Assembly (NCBI RefSeq): GCF_005280585.1
Contig: NZ_SZVO01000005.1
Location: forward strand, 449,733-485,006
From: Dyadobacter frigoris
Lineage (GTDB): Bacteria; Bacteroidota; Bacteroidia; Cytophagales; Spirosomataceae
DNA: 35,274 nucleotides
Direction: 5' to 3'
Part shown: piece after piece, positions 15,915-23,118 of the stretch
How positions within the stretch are numbered: the stretch's first letter is position 1
How the letters are laid out: every line of letters starts with the position of its first letter
Translations under genes and position numbers: made by a program
The notes under the pieces: generated by a model
What the model was told of the DNA's origin: nothing
The model's input: only the letters and a program-made list of their open reading frames with translations
Databases searched by the model: none

Positions 15915-15925
15915 ATTGTTAATTT

Positions 15926-15977
15926 CTACAAGTATTCCGGTGCTCTGCACCCATGAGAAGTACCGAAATACTTGTAG
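15926..15977. terminator. Hairpin between the deoxyribonucleotidase and uvrB
   Basis: CTACAAGTATTCCGGT (15926-15941) pairs with ACCGAAATACTTGTAG (15962-15977) at 15 of 16 positions around a 20-nt loop. The two genes converge here, so it could end transcription from both sides. It lacks a clear T run on either strand, so efficiency is uncertain. Confidence 0.55.
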
Positions 15978-15993
15978 ATCGACTTAACGCTTT

Positions 15994-18012
15994 CTATGCC
16001 TTACTCTTAACCTGCTCCTTTAACTGCAACAATTCATCACGCAGCCTCGCAGCTTCCAAAAAGTCCATATCTTTCGCTGCACTTTCCATTTTTTTCTGGG
16101 TTTCATTAATGAGTTTTTGAAGATCATTTTTACCCATATACTGAACAACCGGATCTGCCGCGATGCGGATTTCACTTGGTTCAACATAAATTTTCCTAGG
16201 TTTCGAATCTGCAACAGATGTTTGAGACATAATCGCTTCCTTCGATTTCAGGATTGTTTTTGGCGTAATTCCGTGCTCTTCATTGTATGCCAATTGTATA
16301 CTTCTCCGACGGTTTGTTTCACCAATTGCTTGTTCCATAGAGCCGGTAATTACATCAGCATACATGAGAACTTTCCCGTTTTCGTTACGCGCCGCACGAC
16401 CGATTGTTTGAATCAACGAACGAATATCTCTAAGGAATCCCTCCTTATCTGCATCCATAATAGCAACCAACGAAACTTCCGGTAAATCCAGACCTTCACG
16501 TAAAAGGTTAACACCTACCAAAACATCAAAAACGCCAAGACGTAATTCCCGAAGAATTTCAACACGATCCAGCGTTTTAACTTCCGAGTGAATATAACGG
16601 CATTTTATACCAACACGATCCAGATATTTGCTCAATTCCTCCGCCATTCTTTTAGTAAGCGTCGTGATCAAAACCCTGTCGCCCTGTTTGATACGAATAT
16701 TAATTTCTTCTAATAAATCGTCAATCTGATTTAAACTTGGCCGCACTTCAATTTCCGGATCTAATAAGCCGGTTGGACGAATAATTTGTTCAACCACAAC
16801 ACCATCCGAACGGCGTAATTCATAATCCGCCGGTGTTGCGCTTACATAAATAGTCTGCGGAGTCAGGTCTTCAAATTCCTGAAACGTCAACGGACGATTG
16901 TCCATGGCGGACGGCAAACGGAAACCATACTCCACCAATGCTTCTTTTCTGGATCGGTCACCACCCCACATCGCCTTGATTTGGGGCATCGTTGCATGAC
17001 TTTCATCCACAACCATCAGAAAATCTTCCGGGAAATAATCCAGTAAACAGAATGGTCTCTGACCTGGCAAACGTCTGTCAAAATACCTCGAATAGTTCTC
17101 GATACCAGAACAATAACCGAGTTCCCGCATCATTTCCATATCAAATTCAGTACGCTCTTTAACACGTTCAGCTTCTGATACTCTGCCATTATTGGTAAAA
17201 TAATTAATCTGTTTTACCAGATCATCCTGAATTTCTTTGATCGATTGAGCAAGTACGTCACGGCCAGTGACAAAGAGATTTGCAGGAAAAATAGATACTG
17301 CTTTTTCGCTGGAAATTTTCTTTCCTGATTCAGGCTCAATGCGTTGAATCTCTTCAATCTCATCTCCGAAAAAGATGAAACGATAAGCAAAATCCGCATA
17401 ACCAGGATAGATATCAACCGTGTCGCCTTTCACTCTGAAAGTTCCGCGGCCAAATTCAACTTCGGTGCGGCTATACAAAATTTCTACCAGTCTGAATAAG
17501 AACTGGTTTCGGCTAACAATATCTCCAAGTTTTGCTTTTACAATGCTCTTTTTATATTCATTTGGATTACCAGCACCATAAATGCATGATACAGAAGCCA
17601 CTACGATCACATCACGACGTCCACTCATTAGAGAAGAAACCGTATGTAAACGCAGTTTATCAATTTCCTGATTGATCATCAGGTCCTTTTCAATATAAGT
17701 ATTGGTGCTTGAAATAAAGGCTTCGGGCTGATAATAGTCGTAGTAACTAATAAAATATTCAACCGCATTATTAGGAAAAAACTGCTTAAACTCGCCATAA
17801 AGCTGAGCAGCCAAGGTTTTATTATGGCTCAACACCAACGTTGGACGATTGATTTCCGCTACCACATTGGCTACTGTAAAAGTTTTCCCGGAACCCGTAA
17901 CACCTAACAATGTCTGAGCAGGTTCTCCGGCTGCAATTCCCTCTAAAAGTTGTCTGATTGCCTCAGGCTGATCTCCCGTAGGCTGGTATTCTGAAGTGAG
18001 TTCGAAATTCAT
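15994..18012 (-). CDS. uvrB: UvrABC excision nuclease subunit B
   Basis: The 672-aa protein is the damage-verification helicase of nucleotide excision repair, loaded by UvrA and cut-coupled with UvrC. Length equals the usual ~670 aa. Walker A G-V-T-G-S-G-K-T lies at 37-44, and the beta-hairpin that clamps one DNA strand is the tyrosine-rich Y-Y-D-Y-Y-Q-P-E segment at about 90-97. Walker B D-E-S-H is at 336-339, and helicase motif VI Q-T-I-G-R-A-A-R-N lies near 540. The C terminus carries the UVR domain (L-x-x-x-M-x-x-A-A-x-x-x-D-F-E/L-x-A-A-x-L-R-D type) that contacts UvrC. A perfect hairpin lies in its leader, between it and the cupin gene. No other uvr gene is nearby. Confidence 0.98.
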   Translation of the reverse strand: MNFELTSEYQPTGDQPEAIRQLLEGIAAGEPAQTLLGVTGSGKTFTVANVVAEINRPTLVLSHNKTLAAQLYGEFKQFFPNNAVEYFISYYDYYQPEAFISSTNTYIEKDLMINQEIDKLRLHTVSSLMSGRRDVIVVASVSCIYGAGNPNEYKKSIVKAKLGDIVSRNQFLFRLVEILYSRTEVEFGRGTFRVKGDTVDIYPGYADFAYRFIFFGDEIEEIQRIEPESGKKISSEKAVSIFPANLFVTGRDVLAQSIKEIQDDLVKQINYFTNNGRVSEAERVKERTEFDMEMMRELGYCSGIENYSRYFDRRLPGQRPFCLLDYFPEDFLMVVDESHATMPQIKAMWGGDRSRKEALVEYGFRLPSAMDNRPLTFQEFEDLTPQTIYVSATPADYELRRSDGVVVEQIIRPTGLLDPEIEVRPSLNQIDDLLEEINIRIKQGDRVLITTLTKRMAEELSKYLDRVGIKCRYIHSEVKTLDRVEILRELRLGVFDVLVGVNLLREGLDLPEVSLVAIMDADKEGFLRDIRSLIQTIGRAARNENGKVLMYADVITGSMEQAIGETNRRRSIQLAYNEEHGITPKTILKSKEAIMSQTSVADSKPRKIYVEPSEIRIAADPVVQYMGKNDLQKLINETQKKMESAAKDMDFLEAARLRDELLQLKEQVKSKA

Positions 18013-18042
18013 AACAAAACATAAAAGGAATACAAATCATAA

Positions 18043-18078
18043 CGCATTCCAAAGATAAAATAGTTTCTTTGGAATGCG
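18043..18078 (-). terminator. Perfect 13-bp hairpin in the uvrB leader
   Basis: CGCATTCCAAAGA (18043-18055) and TCTTTGGAATGCG (18066-18078) are exactly complementary around a 10-nt loop. It lies 12 bp after the cupin gene and 30 bp before the uvrB start, both on the minus strand. It may end the cupin transcript or act as a leader structure for uvrB; there is no strong T run. Confidence 0.5.
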
Positions 18079-18090
18079 CCGCTATTTTCC

Positions 18091-18945
18091 TTATGCTTCC
18101 TGAGCAATTAATTGCTGTGCTTTTTCTACCGCTTTTTTCTCTTTCCAATGCTGCCATTCGATACCTAGCAGCGAAGCCATTCCCTTATCTACAACAGTAT
18201 GACGAACAATATTCATACCACCACGAACAGCCGTAAAGACAGAATTATTCGCTCTCAAAGCAAGGCTGAAACCTCCATCAAGATATCGGATATAATGCCA
18301 CCAAAGCGAAGGAATAAAAATGGTTTCACCGTGCAGCAAAGTCGTTTCATGACCAACTGCACCTTTCATTGCCGGGAAGCGCTCGTAATCCGGATTGATC
18401 GGATCCACCTTGCTCATTACCGTAAAGGGATGCTGGTAAAGTCTTGTGCTTTCTTCCGGTGAAAACAAAATAACCTGCTTACGGGTATGGAACTGTGTCA
18501 AAAATACATTTGAGCAATCCATATCATAATGAAGGTTTGTAATAGAGCCTTCACCACCGAAAAATACAAATTTATAATATTTCAAAAATCCATCCATAAT
18601 GGTTGGAAAACGGATATCATCAGTTAAAGAAGGTGCTTTTTTGAATATATCAAAAAGGAAAAGTCTTAAATCTGTCGGACCTTGTTCAATCAGTGAAAGA
18701 TATTCTCCAAATTTCATTGTTTTGGCAATCTGGAAATATTTATCCGCATCATGCATGTGGTTATCCACCAACGGAATCTCGATTTGTCCATGGTTTTCAC
18801 GAAGCCATTCGAACGTCCATTTTTGCATGGCTGGCCAGTCTTTTGCCAAATCTGTAAAAACGACAGGGCGGCTTGGCTTCAAATAATTTTCGATAAACTC
18901 TTCGCGTGTAAGTCCGGTACGCTTTTCTATGGGCACTAATTTCAT
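18091..18945 (-). CDS. Cupin-like (cupin_8/JmjC-type) Fe(II)/2-oxoglutarate oxygenase
   Basis: The 284-aa protein belongs to the cupin_8 group related to JmjC hydroxylases, which hydroxylate protein or small-molecule substrates with Fe(II), oxygen and 2-oxoglutarate. The iron-binding triad is complete: His139 and Asp141 in N-L-H-Y-D, and His217 in S-L-W-W-H-Y. Lys156 in R-K-Q-V-I is suitably placed for the 2-oxoglutarate carboxylate. The N-terminal segment with P-S-R-P-V-V-F and the D-W-P-A motif is also typical. No signal peptide is visible. It precedes uvrB on the same strand, separated by a hairpin, so a functional link to repair is not implied. The substrate is unknown. Confidence 0.85.
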   Translation of the reverse strand: MKLVPIEKRTGLTREEFIENYLKPSRPVVFTDLAKDWPAMQKWTFEWLRENHGQIEIPLVDNHMHDADKYFQIAKTMKFGEYLSLIEQGPTDLRLFLFDIFKKAPSLTDDIRFPTIMDGFLKYYKFVFFGGEGSITNLHYDMDCSNVFLTQFHTRKQVILFSPEESTRLYQHPFTVMSKVDPINPDYERFPAMKGAVGHETTLLHGETIFIPSLWWHYIRYLDGGFSLALRANNSVFTAVRGGMNIVRHTVVDKGMASLLGIEWQHWKEKKAVEKAQQLIAQEA

Positions 18946-19380
18946 GACAGAAACTGAGTATAATTAGTAATCGACTGAGTAAGAAAACTGACGCCAAACC
19001 TTCCGGATAGCTGACCAGTTGCTATTAATAACAATTCTAATTTGAATAATAGTTCTAAAAAAATCAAGATTTCAAATTCAAATACTGCAAACAGGCAGCT
19101 TTTGTTATCTGTTTTACCTGAACAATTTAAATTATTATACCGAATTATGTTTCAAATGTATTAAAGGAATTCGGAAATATACCTATTGCTTTTTAAGGTA
19201 AAAGTAATCATACTTTTTTATCAGACTTATATCACAGATAGTTATCTTTATGATACGTCGCCAAAAATATAGGTATCAGGAACTATAAAAAATGACAACA
19301 ATCACTTTCCAGGGCAATTCCTAAACGTATCCTCATTTTCAAATATTGAATGGTTTCAATCAGGACTAATTTCAGGATTT
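18946..19380. other. 435-bp AT-rich intergenic region with no recognised feature
   Basis: This gap separates two divergent genes (cupin minus, AraC plus). I found no open frame with coding character, no strong hairpin and no repeat. Only near-consensus -7 boxes such as TATGTTTC and TATCTTTA occur, which is expected by chance at this A+T content. Confidence 0.5.
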
Positions 19381-20190
19381 ATGAAATATTTAACCATTTC
19401 TCCTTCCCCAAAACTTTCCGGATTCGTCAGGTGCTTTTGGGTACTGGAAGACGAAGTAAACTCTGAAAAACCCTATATCCACCGGGTTATGGCCGACGGT
19501 TGCGCCGAAATGATTTTTCACTATCAAACTCCTTTTGACGAAATTTTCTCAGAAGATAAAATCGAAACATCGTTCCATTCTGGCCTTCACGGTCAATCTC
19601 AAAATTTCCGTCGTTTTATTGTTCGTCGCAACTTTGGGATTTTTGGTGTTTATCTTTATCCTTTTGCTTTACCATTCCTGTTCTCAATTCCTTCGGATGA
19701 ACTGAGCAATGAAATGCCGGATCTTCCAACTTTGATGGGAAATGAAGGTAAGATTCTCGAAGAAAAAATAATGCTGGCAGAAACTAATGAGAAAAGAGTC
19801 GAAATCATTTCCGGATTTCTTGAAAAAAAGATAGCCCGGAATTACAGACACGAACCCGCCGTCTTTTCAACAATTTGTAATATTATTGAGACAAATGGGA
19901 TTGCGAATGTCCAACAAATGGCTGAACAAAGTTTTTTATCAACCCGACAATTTGAAAGAAAATTCAAAGCTTTTTCCGGTTTCAGCCCGAAGTTATATTC
20001 CAGAATTGTCCGCTTTCAATCCACATTAAATATGTATGGTGATTCTGAAAAATCACTTACAGAAATCGCTTACGAATGTGGCTATTATGATCAGTCTCAT
20101 TTTATTCATGATTTTAAAGAATTTTCCGGCCAACATCCCCGATTCTTCTTTTCCGGAAAAGCAGAAGGCGCAGAATACAGGGATAAATAA
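19381..20190 (+). CDS. AraC-family transcriptional regulator with DUF6597-like sensor
   Basis: The 269-aa protein has an N-terminal ~110-aa domain (start P-S-P-K-L-S-G-F-V-R-C-F-W) matching the DUF6597 group found in AraC-type regulators, then a C-terminal double helix-turn-helix from about residue 160. The first HTH contains S-T-R-Q-F-E-R-K-F and the second has the classic I-A-Y-E-C-G-Y-Y-D-Q-S-H-F-I-H-D-F-K pattern that ends in G-Q-H-P. It should bind DNA in the cytoplasm in response to an unknown ligand. The VOC protein gene follows by 67 bp, but that gene has its own -7 box, so it may be a target rather than an operon partner. Confidence 0.9.
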   Translation: MKYLTISPSPKLSGFVRCFWVLEDEVNSEKPYIHRVMADGCAEMIFHYQTPFDEIFSEDKIETSFHSGLHGQSQNFRRFIVRRNFGIFGVYLYPFALPFLFSIPSDELSNEMPDLPTLMGNEGKILEEKIMLAETNEKRVEIISGFLEKKIARNYRHEPAVFSTICNIIETNGIANVQQMAEQSFLSTRQFERKFKAFSGFSPKLYSRIVRFQSTLNMYGDSEKSLTEIAYECGYYDQSHFIHDFKEFSGQHPRFFFSGKAEGAEYRDK

Positions 20191-20227
20191 TGTCGTGTTT
20201 TTACAATTATGCGGTTTTAAAGCATGA

Positions 20228-20235
20228 TACATTTG
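20228..20235 (+). promoter_or_regulatory. Putative -7 box for the VOC gene
   Basis: TACATTTG matches TAnnTTTG and lies 22 bp before the ATG at 20258, in the gap after the AraC stop. A -33 box at ideal spacing is not obvious. Confidence 0.4.
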
Positions 20236-20257
20236 CTTAAACATTAAAACAAAAGCT

Positions 20258-20641
20258 ATGAGCACTATGAAAATCCCAAACGGGCATCAAACGATTATGC
20301 CCTATTTAATGCTGGAATCGGCTGAGAAATTCATTGACTTCACCACAAAAGTTTTTGGCGCAGAAGTAACGTTCAAGAAAATGCGCGACGACACTGACGT
20401 TGTCATGCATTCTGAAATCCAGATTAACGGCAGCACAATTATGTTTTGTGACAGTACTGAAAAATGGAAAACGGAAACGGCTAATCTTTTTATTTATGTT
20501 GAAGATGCTGATCAAACGTATCAAAAAGCACTTTCCGAAGGCGCAACCACTATTATGGAGCCGGCAGATCAGGAATATGGAAGAAGCTGCGGCGTAACCG
20601 ATCCGAGCGGAAACGTTTGGTGGATTACTTCTGTGAAATAA
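20258..20641 (+). CDS. VOC family protein (PhnB/glyoxalase-like)
   Basis: This 127-aa cytoplasmic protein has the vicinal oxygen chelate fold of two beta-alpha-beta-beta-beta halves. The N-terminal half reads P-Y-L-M-L-E-S-A-E-K-F-I-D-F and continues to V-F-G-A-E-V. The S-E-I-Q-I-N-G-S-T-I-M-F strand contains a potential metal-binding Glu (about residue 50), and the C-terminal half ends in the usual D-P-S-G-N-V-W-W-I. It resembles the PhnB-like group, which includes methyltransferase-like and resistance proteins, so the reaction cannot be named. It sits behind an AraC-type regulator, and a regulator/target pair is plausible. Confidence 0.85.
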   Translation: MSTMKIPNGHQTIMPYLMLESAEKFIDFTTKVFGAEVTFKKMRDDTDVVMHSEIQINGSTIMFCDSTEKWKTETANLFIYVEDADQTYQKALSEGATTIMEPADQEYGRSCGVTDPSGNVWWITSVK

Positions 20642-20693
20642 TTTGTAAGCCATCTTTAATTCGTACTTTTAAAATAAAACTCCCGAATTAAAG

Positions 20694-21260
20694 ATGGCCG
20701 AAGTTATTAATGAAGTTGACGACATTCTTGCCAACCAAAGCGAGCAGATTAAAAAATTACATGATATTGTCACCAAAGCTTTTGAAGAAGAAGAGCTTAT
20801 CGTGGATAATCTTGCACATCCGCCACAGGAAATCTTAACGCAGGGACAACGGGTTTCCGACAAAGTTGCCCGGTTTGGTGGCAGCTGGACGTTTATTATT
20901 ATTTTTAGTGTTATCCTCGTTATATGGATTATCTACAATTCAACGCTTCCCAAAGCGGAACAATTTGATCCCTATCCATTTATTTTGATGAACCTAATCC
21001 TTTCATGCGTAGCAGCTATGCAGGCCCCTATTATTATGATGAGCCAAAATCGCCAGGAAGAAAAAGATAGAATTCGTGCGGAAAATGATTATCTGATCAA
21101 TATGAAAGCTGAACTGGAAGTACGCAGCCTGCATCAAAAAATGGATTTGCTTTTGGAAGAACAGATAAAAACGTTATTTGATGTACAGGCAAAACAACTT
21201 GATTTGTTAAAAAGACTGACTGAACGCGTGGATAGTTTATGCATCAAAAACAACCTTTAA
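20694..21260 (+). CDS. DUF1003 domain membrane protein
   Basis: The 188-aa protein has two adjacent transmembrane helices at about residues 63-80 and 95-117, flanked by the conserved DUF1003 pattern: F-G-G-S-W-T-F before the first helix, F-D-P-Y-P-F-I-L-M-N between them, and A-P-I-I-M-M-S-Q-N-R-Q-E-E-K-D-R after the second. A ~65-residue Leu/Glu/Lys-rich C-terminal helix is probably a coiled coil. The N-terminal ~50 residues are acidic and helical. The family is of unknown function and found in inner membranes. The gene lies 52 bp after the VOC gene. Confidence 0.88.
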   Translation: MAEVINEVDDILANQSEQIKKLHDIVTKAFEEEELIVDNLAHPPQEILTQGQRVSDKVARFGGSWTFIIIFSVILVIWIIYNSTLPKAEQFDPYPFILMNLILSCVAAMQAPIIMMSQNRQEEKDRIRAENDYLINMKAELEVRSLHQKMDLLLEEQIKTLFDVQAKQLDLLKRLTERVDSLCIKNNL

Positions 21261-21289
21261 ACAACACAGAAATATCTAAGTAAGGAAGA

Positions 21290-21628
21290 ATGATTAATTA
21301 CGACGGCAAAACTTTTATTCCGCTTTCCAACTCTGAAAACGGTGAGGTAGATTTGGGAATGCAGTTTCATTACAAACAATCAGGCAACCTTCTGACGTCG
21401 GAATACGTAGGTGCTAATATCCGTTCAGGACATTTAATTGCACTTGTTGACGGAAATGGATGCCTGGATATGCGCTATCATCAGGTAAACGATCGTGGCG
21501 AAATCACAACCGGCATCTGTAAATCAACACCGGAAATTAAACCTGACGGAAAAATACGTTTGTACGAAAAATGGCAGTGGACCTCAGGAGATTTATCCGA
21601 AGGAAATTCAATTCTGGAAGAATTATAA
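21290..21628 (+). CDS. Small conserved soluble protein (often labelled N-acetylglutamate synthase in error)
   Basis: The 112-aa product is predicted to be all-beta with alternating polar and hydrophobic residues: N-Y-D-G-K-x-F at the start, F-x-Y-K-Q-x-G-N-L-L-T near 27-37, a G-x-L-I-A-L-V-D segment, M-R-Y-H-Q-V-N at about 63-69, and a final W-Q-W-T-S-G-D-L-S-E-G-x-S. I recall near-identical small proteins in many Bacteroidetes carrying the N-acetylglutamate synthase label, but no acetyl-CoA-binding GNAT motif is visible, so I would not transfer that name. It lies 29 bp after the DUF1003 gene. Confidence 0.7.
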   Translation: MINYDGKTFIPLSNSENGEVDLGMQFHYKQSGNLLTSEYVGANIRSGHLIALVDGNGCLDMRYHQVNDRGEITTGICKSTPEIKPDGKIRLYEKWQWTSGDLSEGNSILEEL

Positions 21629-21663
21629 AACCCTGTGTTGCCGAAACCTTTAAAGATTCGCTT

Positions 21664-22194
21664 ATGAAATTCAAATTCGCAGTTTTAGTTATCGCTGTGC
21701 TGGTATTTTTCCAAGGTCAGGCACAAACCTCGAAAGTGGTTTCCGGTTCTACCGATTTTAGCGTAAAGTTTATCCTTGGAACTTGTAAAGGCACTTTTAA
21801 CGCGCCAAAAGGAGGAGCTATTTTCGATCCAAATAGCTTGAACACCTCCACGTTTAACCTCACCATTGCGACAAATTCTTTTAAAACGAACAGCGATGGA
21901 AGAGATAAGGATATGAAAAGTGACAAGTATTTCGATGTTGCCAAATATCCTGATATTCATTTCAAATCGTCAAAAATTGAAAAGAAAGGGGAATTATATC
22001 AAGCTATCGGCACTCTGACTATTAAAGATATTTCCAAAACGGTTACGTTTCCTTTTGAAGCCAAGAAAAATGCTGATGGTGGCTATGCCGTTTCAAGCAC
22101 TTTTGATATTAATCGTCTGGATTATAAAGTTGGTGAAAGTAACTGGAAACTGAAAGATGTCGTCACTGTGACGATTAAGGCGGTTATTAAATAA
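21664..22194 (+). CDS. YceI-family periplasmic lipid-binding-like protein
   Basis: The protein starts at the ATG at 21664 (176 aa). An earlier in-frame codon at 21571 would overlap the previous gene and place a 31-aa extension before a clear signal peptide. The signal peptide (M-K-F-K start, hydrophobic core, cleavage near G-Q-A-Q at ~18-21) directs it to the periplasm. The rest is the eight-strand YceI beta-barrel that binds isoprenoid-like ligands: F-I-L-G-T-C-K-G-T-F, the D-x-x-S-L-N-T-S-T segment, D-K-Y-F-D-V-A-K-Y-P-D-I-H-F near 90-103 and the final W-K-L-K-D-V-V-T-V-T. The exact ligand is unknown. It is the last gene before the repeat array. Confidence 0.92.
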   Translation: MKFKFAVLVIAVLVFFQGQAQTSKVVSGSTDFSVKFILGTCKGTFNAPKGGAIFDPNSLNTSTFNLTIATNSFKTNSDGRDKDMKSDKYFDVAKYPDIHFKSSKIEKKGELYQAIGTLTIKDISKTVTFPFEAKKNADGGYAVSSTFDINRLDYKVGESNWKLKDVVTVTIKAVIK

Positions 22195-22224
22195 ACATAT
22201 CGGCCGTACCTACGGCACTTTGGA

Positions 22225-22960
22225 ATTATTCTGCATCGTTCCGACCCCGGGTTGAAACCCGGGGCTACAATGTTGGTCGTGCCGAAGGCACTGGTTCGCA
22301 GATTATAAATCTGCCTTTATTGGATTTCGATTCAAAAACATATTTTCGTTTGGGAAAAATGATTCCCCATCCGGATCCAAAATGCCGTAGGCATGACCGA
22401 TTTATATCCACGGCTTTCAACCCGGGCAAAACCGATCCCAACCTCAAATCCAAATGCCGTAGCATGATCAACATTGTAGTGCGAGGCTCCAACCCCGGGA
22501 AAAAGAATCCCCCAAACCCAGATCCAAAATGCCTTAGGCACGACCAATTTATAACCCCGGCTTTCACAACCCGGGAAAAAGCAATCCCAAACCCAGATCC
22601 AAATGCCGTAGGCATGACCGACATTGTAGCCCGGGGTTTCAACCCCGGGAAAAAGAATCCCCCAAACCCAGATCCAAAATGCCTTAGGCACGACCAATTT
22701 ATAACCCCGGCTTTCACAACCCGGGAAAAAGCAATCCCAAACCCAGATCCAAATGCCGTAGGCATGACCGACATTGTAGCGCGGGGTTTCAACCCCGGGA
22801 AAAAGAATCCCCCAAACCCAGATCCAAAATGCCATAGGCATGACCAATTTATAACCCCGGCTTTCACAACCCGTGAAAAAGCAATCCCAAACCCAGATCC
22901 AAATGCCGTAGGCATGACCGATATTGTAGCGCGGGGTTTCAACCCCGGGAAATAAAGCGT
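22225..22960. repeat. Array of ~75-bp palindromic monomers in 150-bp dimers
   Basis: Eight direct monomers and one inverted copy (about 22240-22290) fill the gap between the YceI gene and the TonB receptor. Each monomer joins a small palindrome (TGCCGTAGGCA or a TTAGG variant), a GACCGACATTGTAGC or GACCAATTTATAAC spacer, a palindrome of the CCGGGGTTTCAACCCCGG type and an A-rich AAAAAGAATCCC/AAAAAGCAATCCC spacer. Two monomer types alternate, so identical blocks return every 150 bp: AAAAGAATCC starts at 22501, 22651 and 22801, and CTTTCACAAC at 22561, 22711 and 22861. The first dimer (22370-22500) is degenerate. Because 150 is divisible by three and stops are rare, long open frames appear on both strands, but they are not genes. 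Confidence 0.92.
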
Positions 22961-23051
22961 TGCCCAAATCAGCACAACCTCAAATTAACAATATAATTTC
23001 ATTCAAAAATCCAGTCAAAGAGAGATAATAAATTATTTCCCCAACAATTAC

Positions 23052-23104
23052 TTTGTAATTAGTCTAATTAACTATTTATTTGTAAAATATAATTGGTCTA
23101 AATT
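23052..23104 (+). promoter_or_regulatory. Promoter and operator of the heme-uptake-like locus
   Basis: A -33 TTTG (23052-23055) and a -7-like TTTATTTG (23075-23082) are 19 bp apart, the usual Bacteroidetes spacing. The perfect 15-bp palindrome TAATTAGTCTAATTA (23056-23070) fills most of the spacer. A related TTGGTCTAA (23093-23101) lies near the expected transcription start, 34 bp after the TTAGTCTAA of the first site. This layout suggests repression, probably by a metal-dependent regulator of Fur or DtxR type; the regulator's identity is a guess. Confidence 0.55.
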
Positions 23105-23118
23105 GATATACCCCTCAA

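Noticed and set aside
22370..22960. Possible CRISPR array
   Set aside because: Repeats alternate with equally conserved spacers at a 75/150-bp period, and no cas gene is present. Spacers are not unique.
22265..22975. Long open frames on both strands (about 211-236 codons) across the repeat array
   Set aside because: They exist because the 150-bp period is a multiple of three and the repeats contain few stops. Three overlapping frames show the same periodic peptide, with no start context or known domain.
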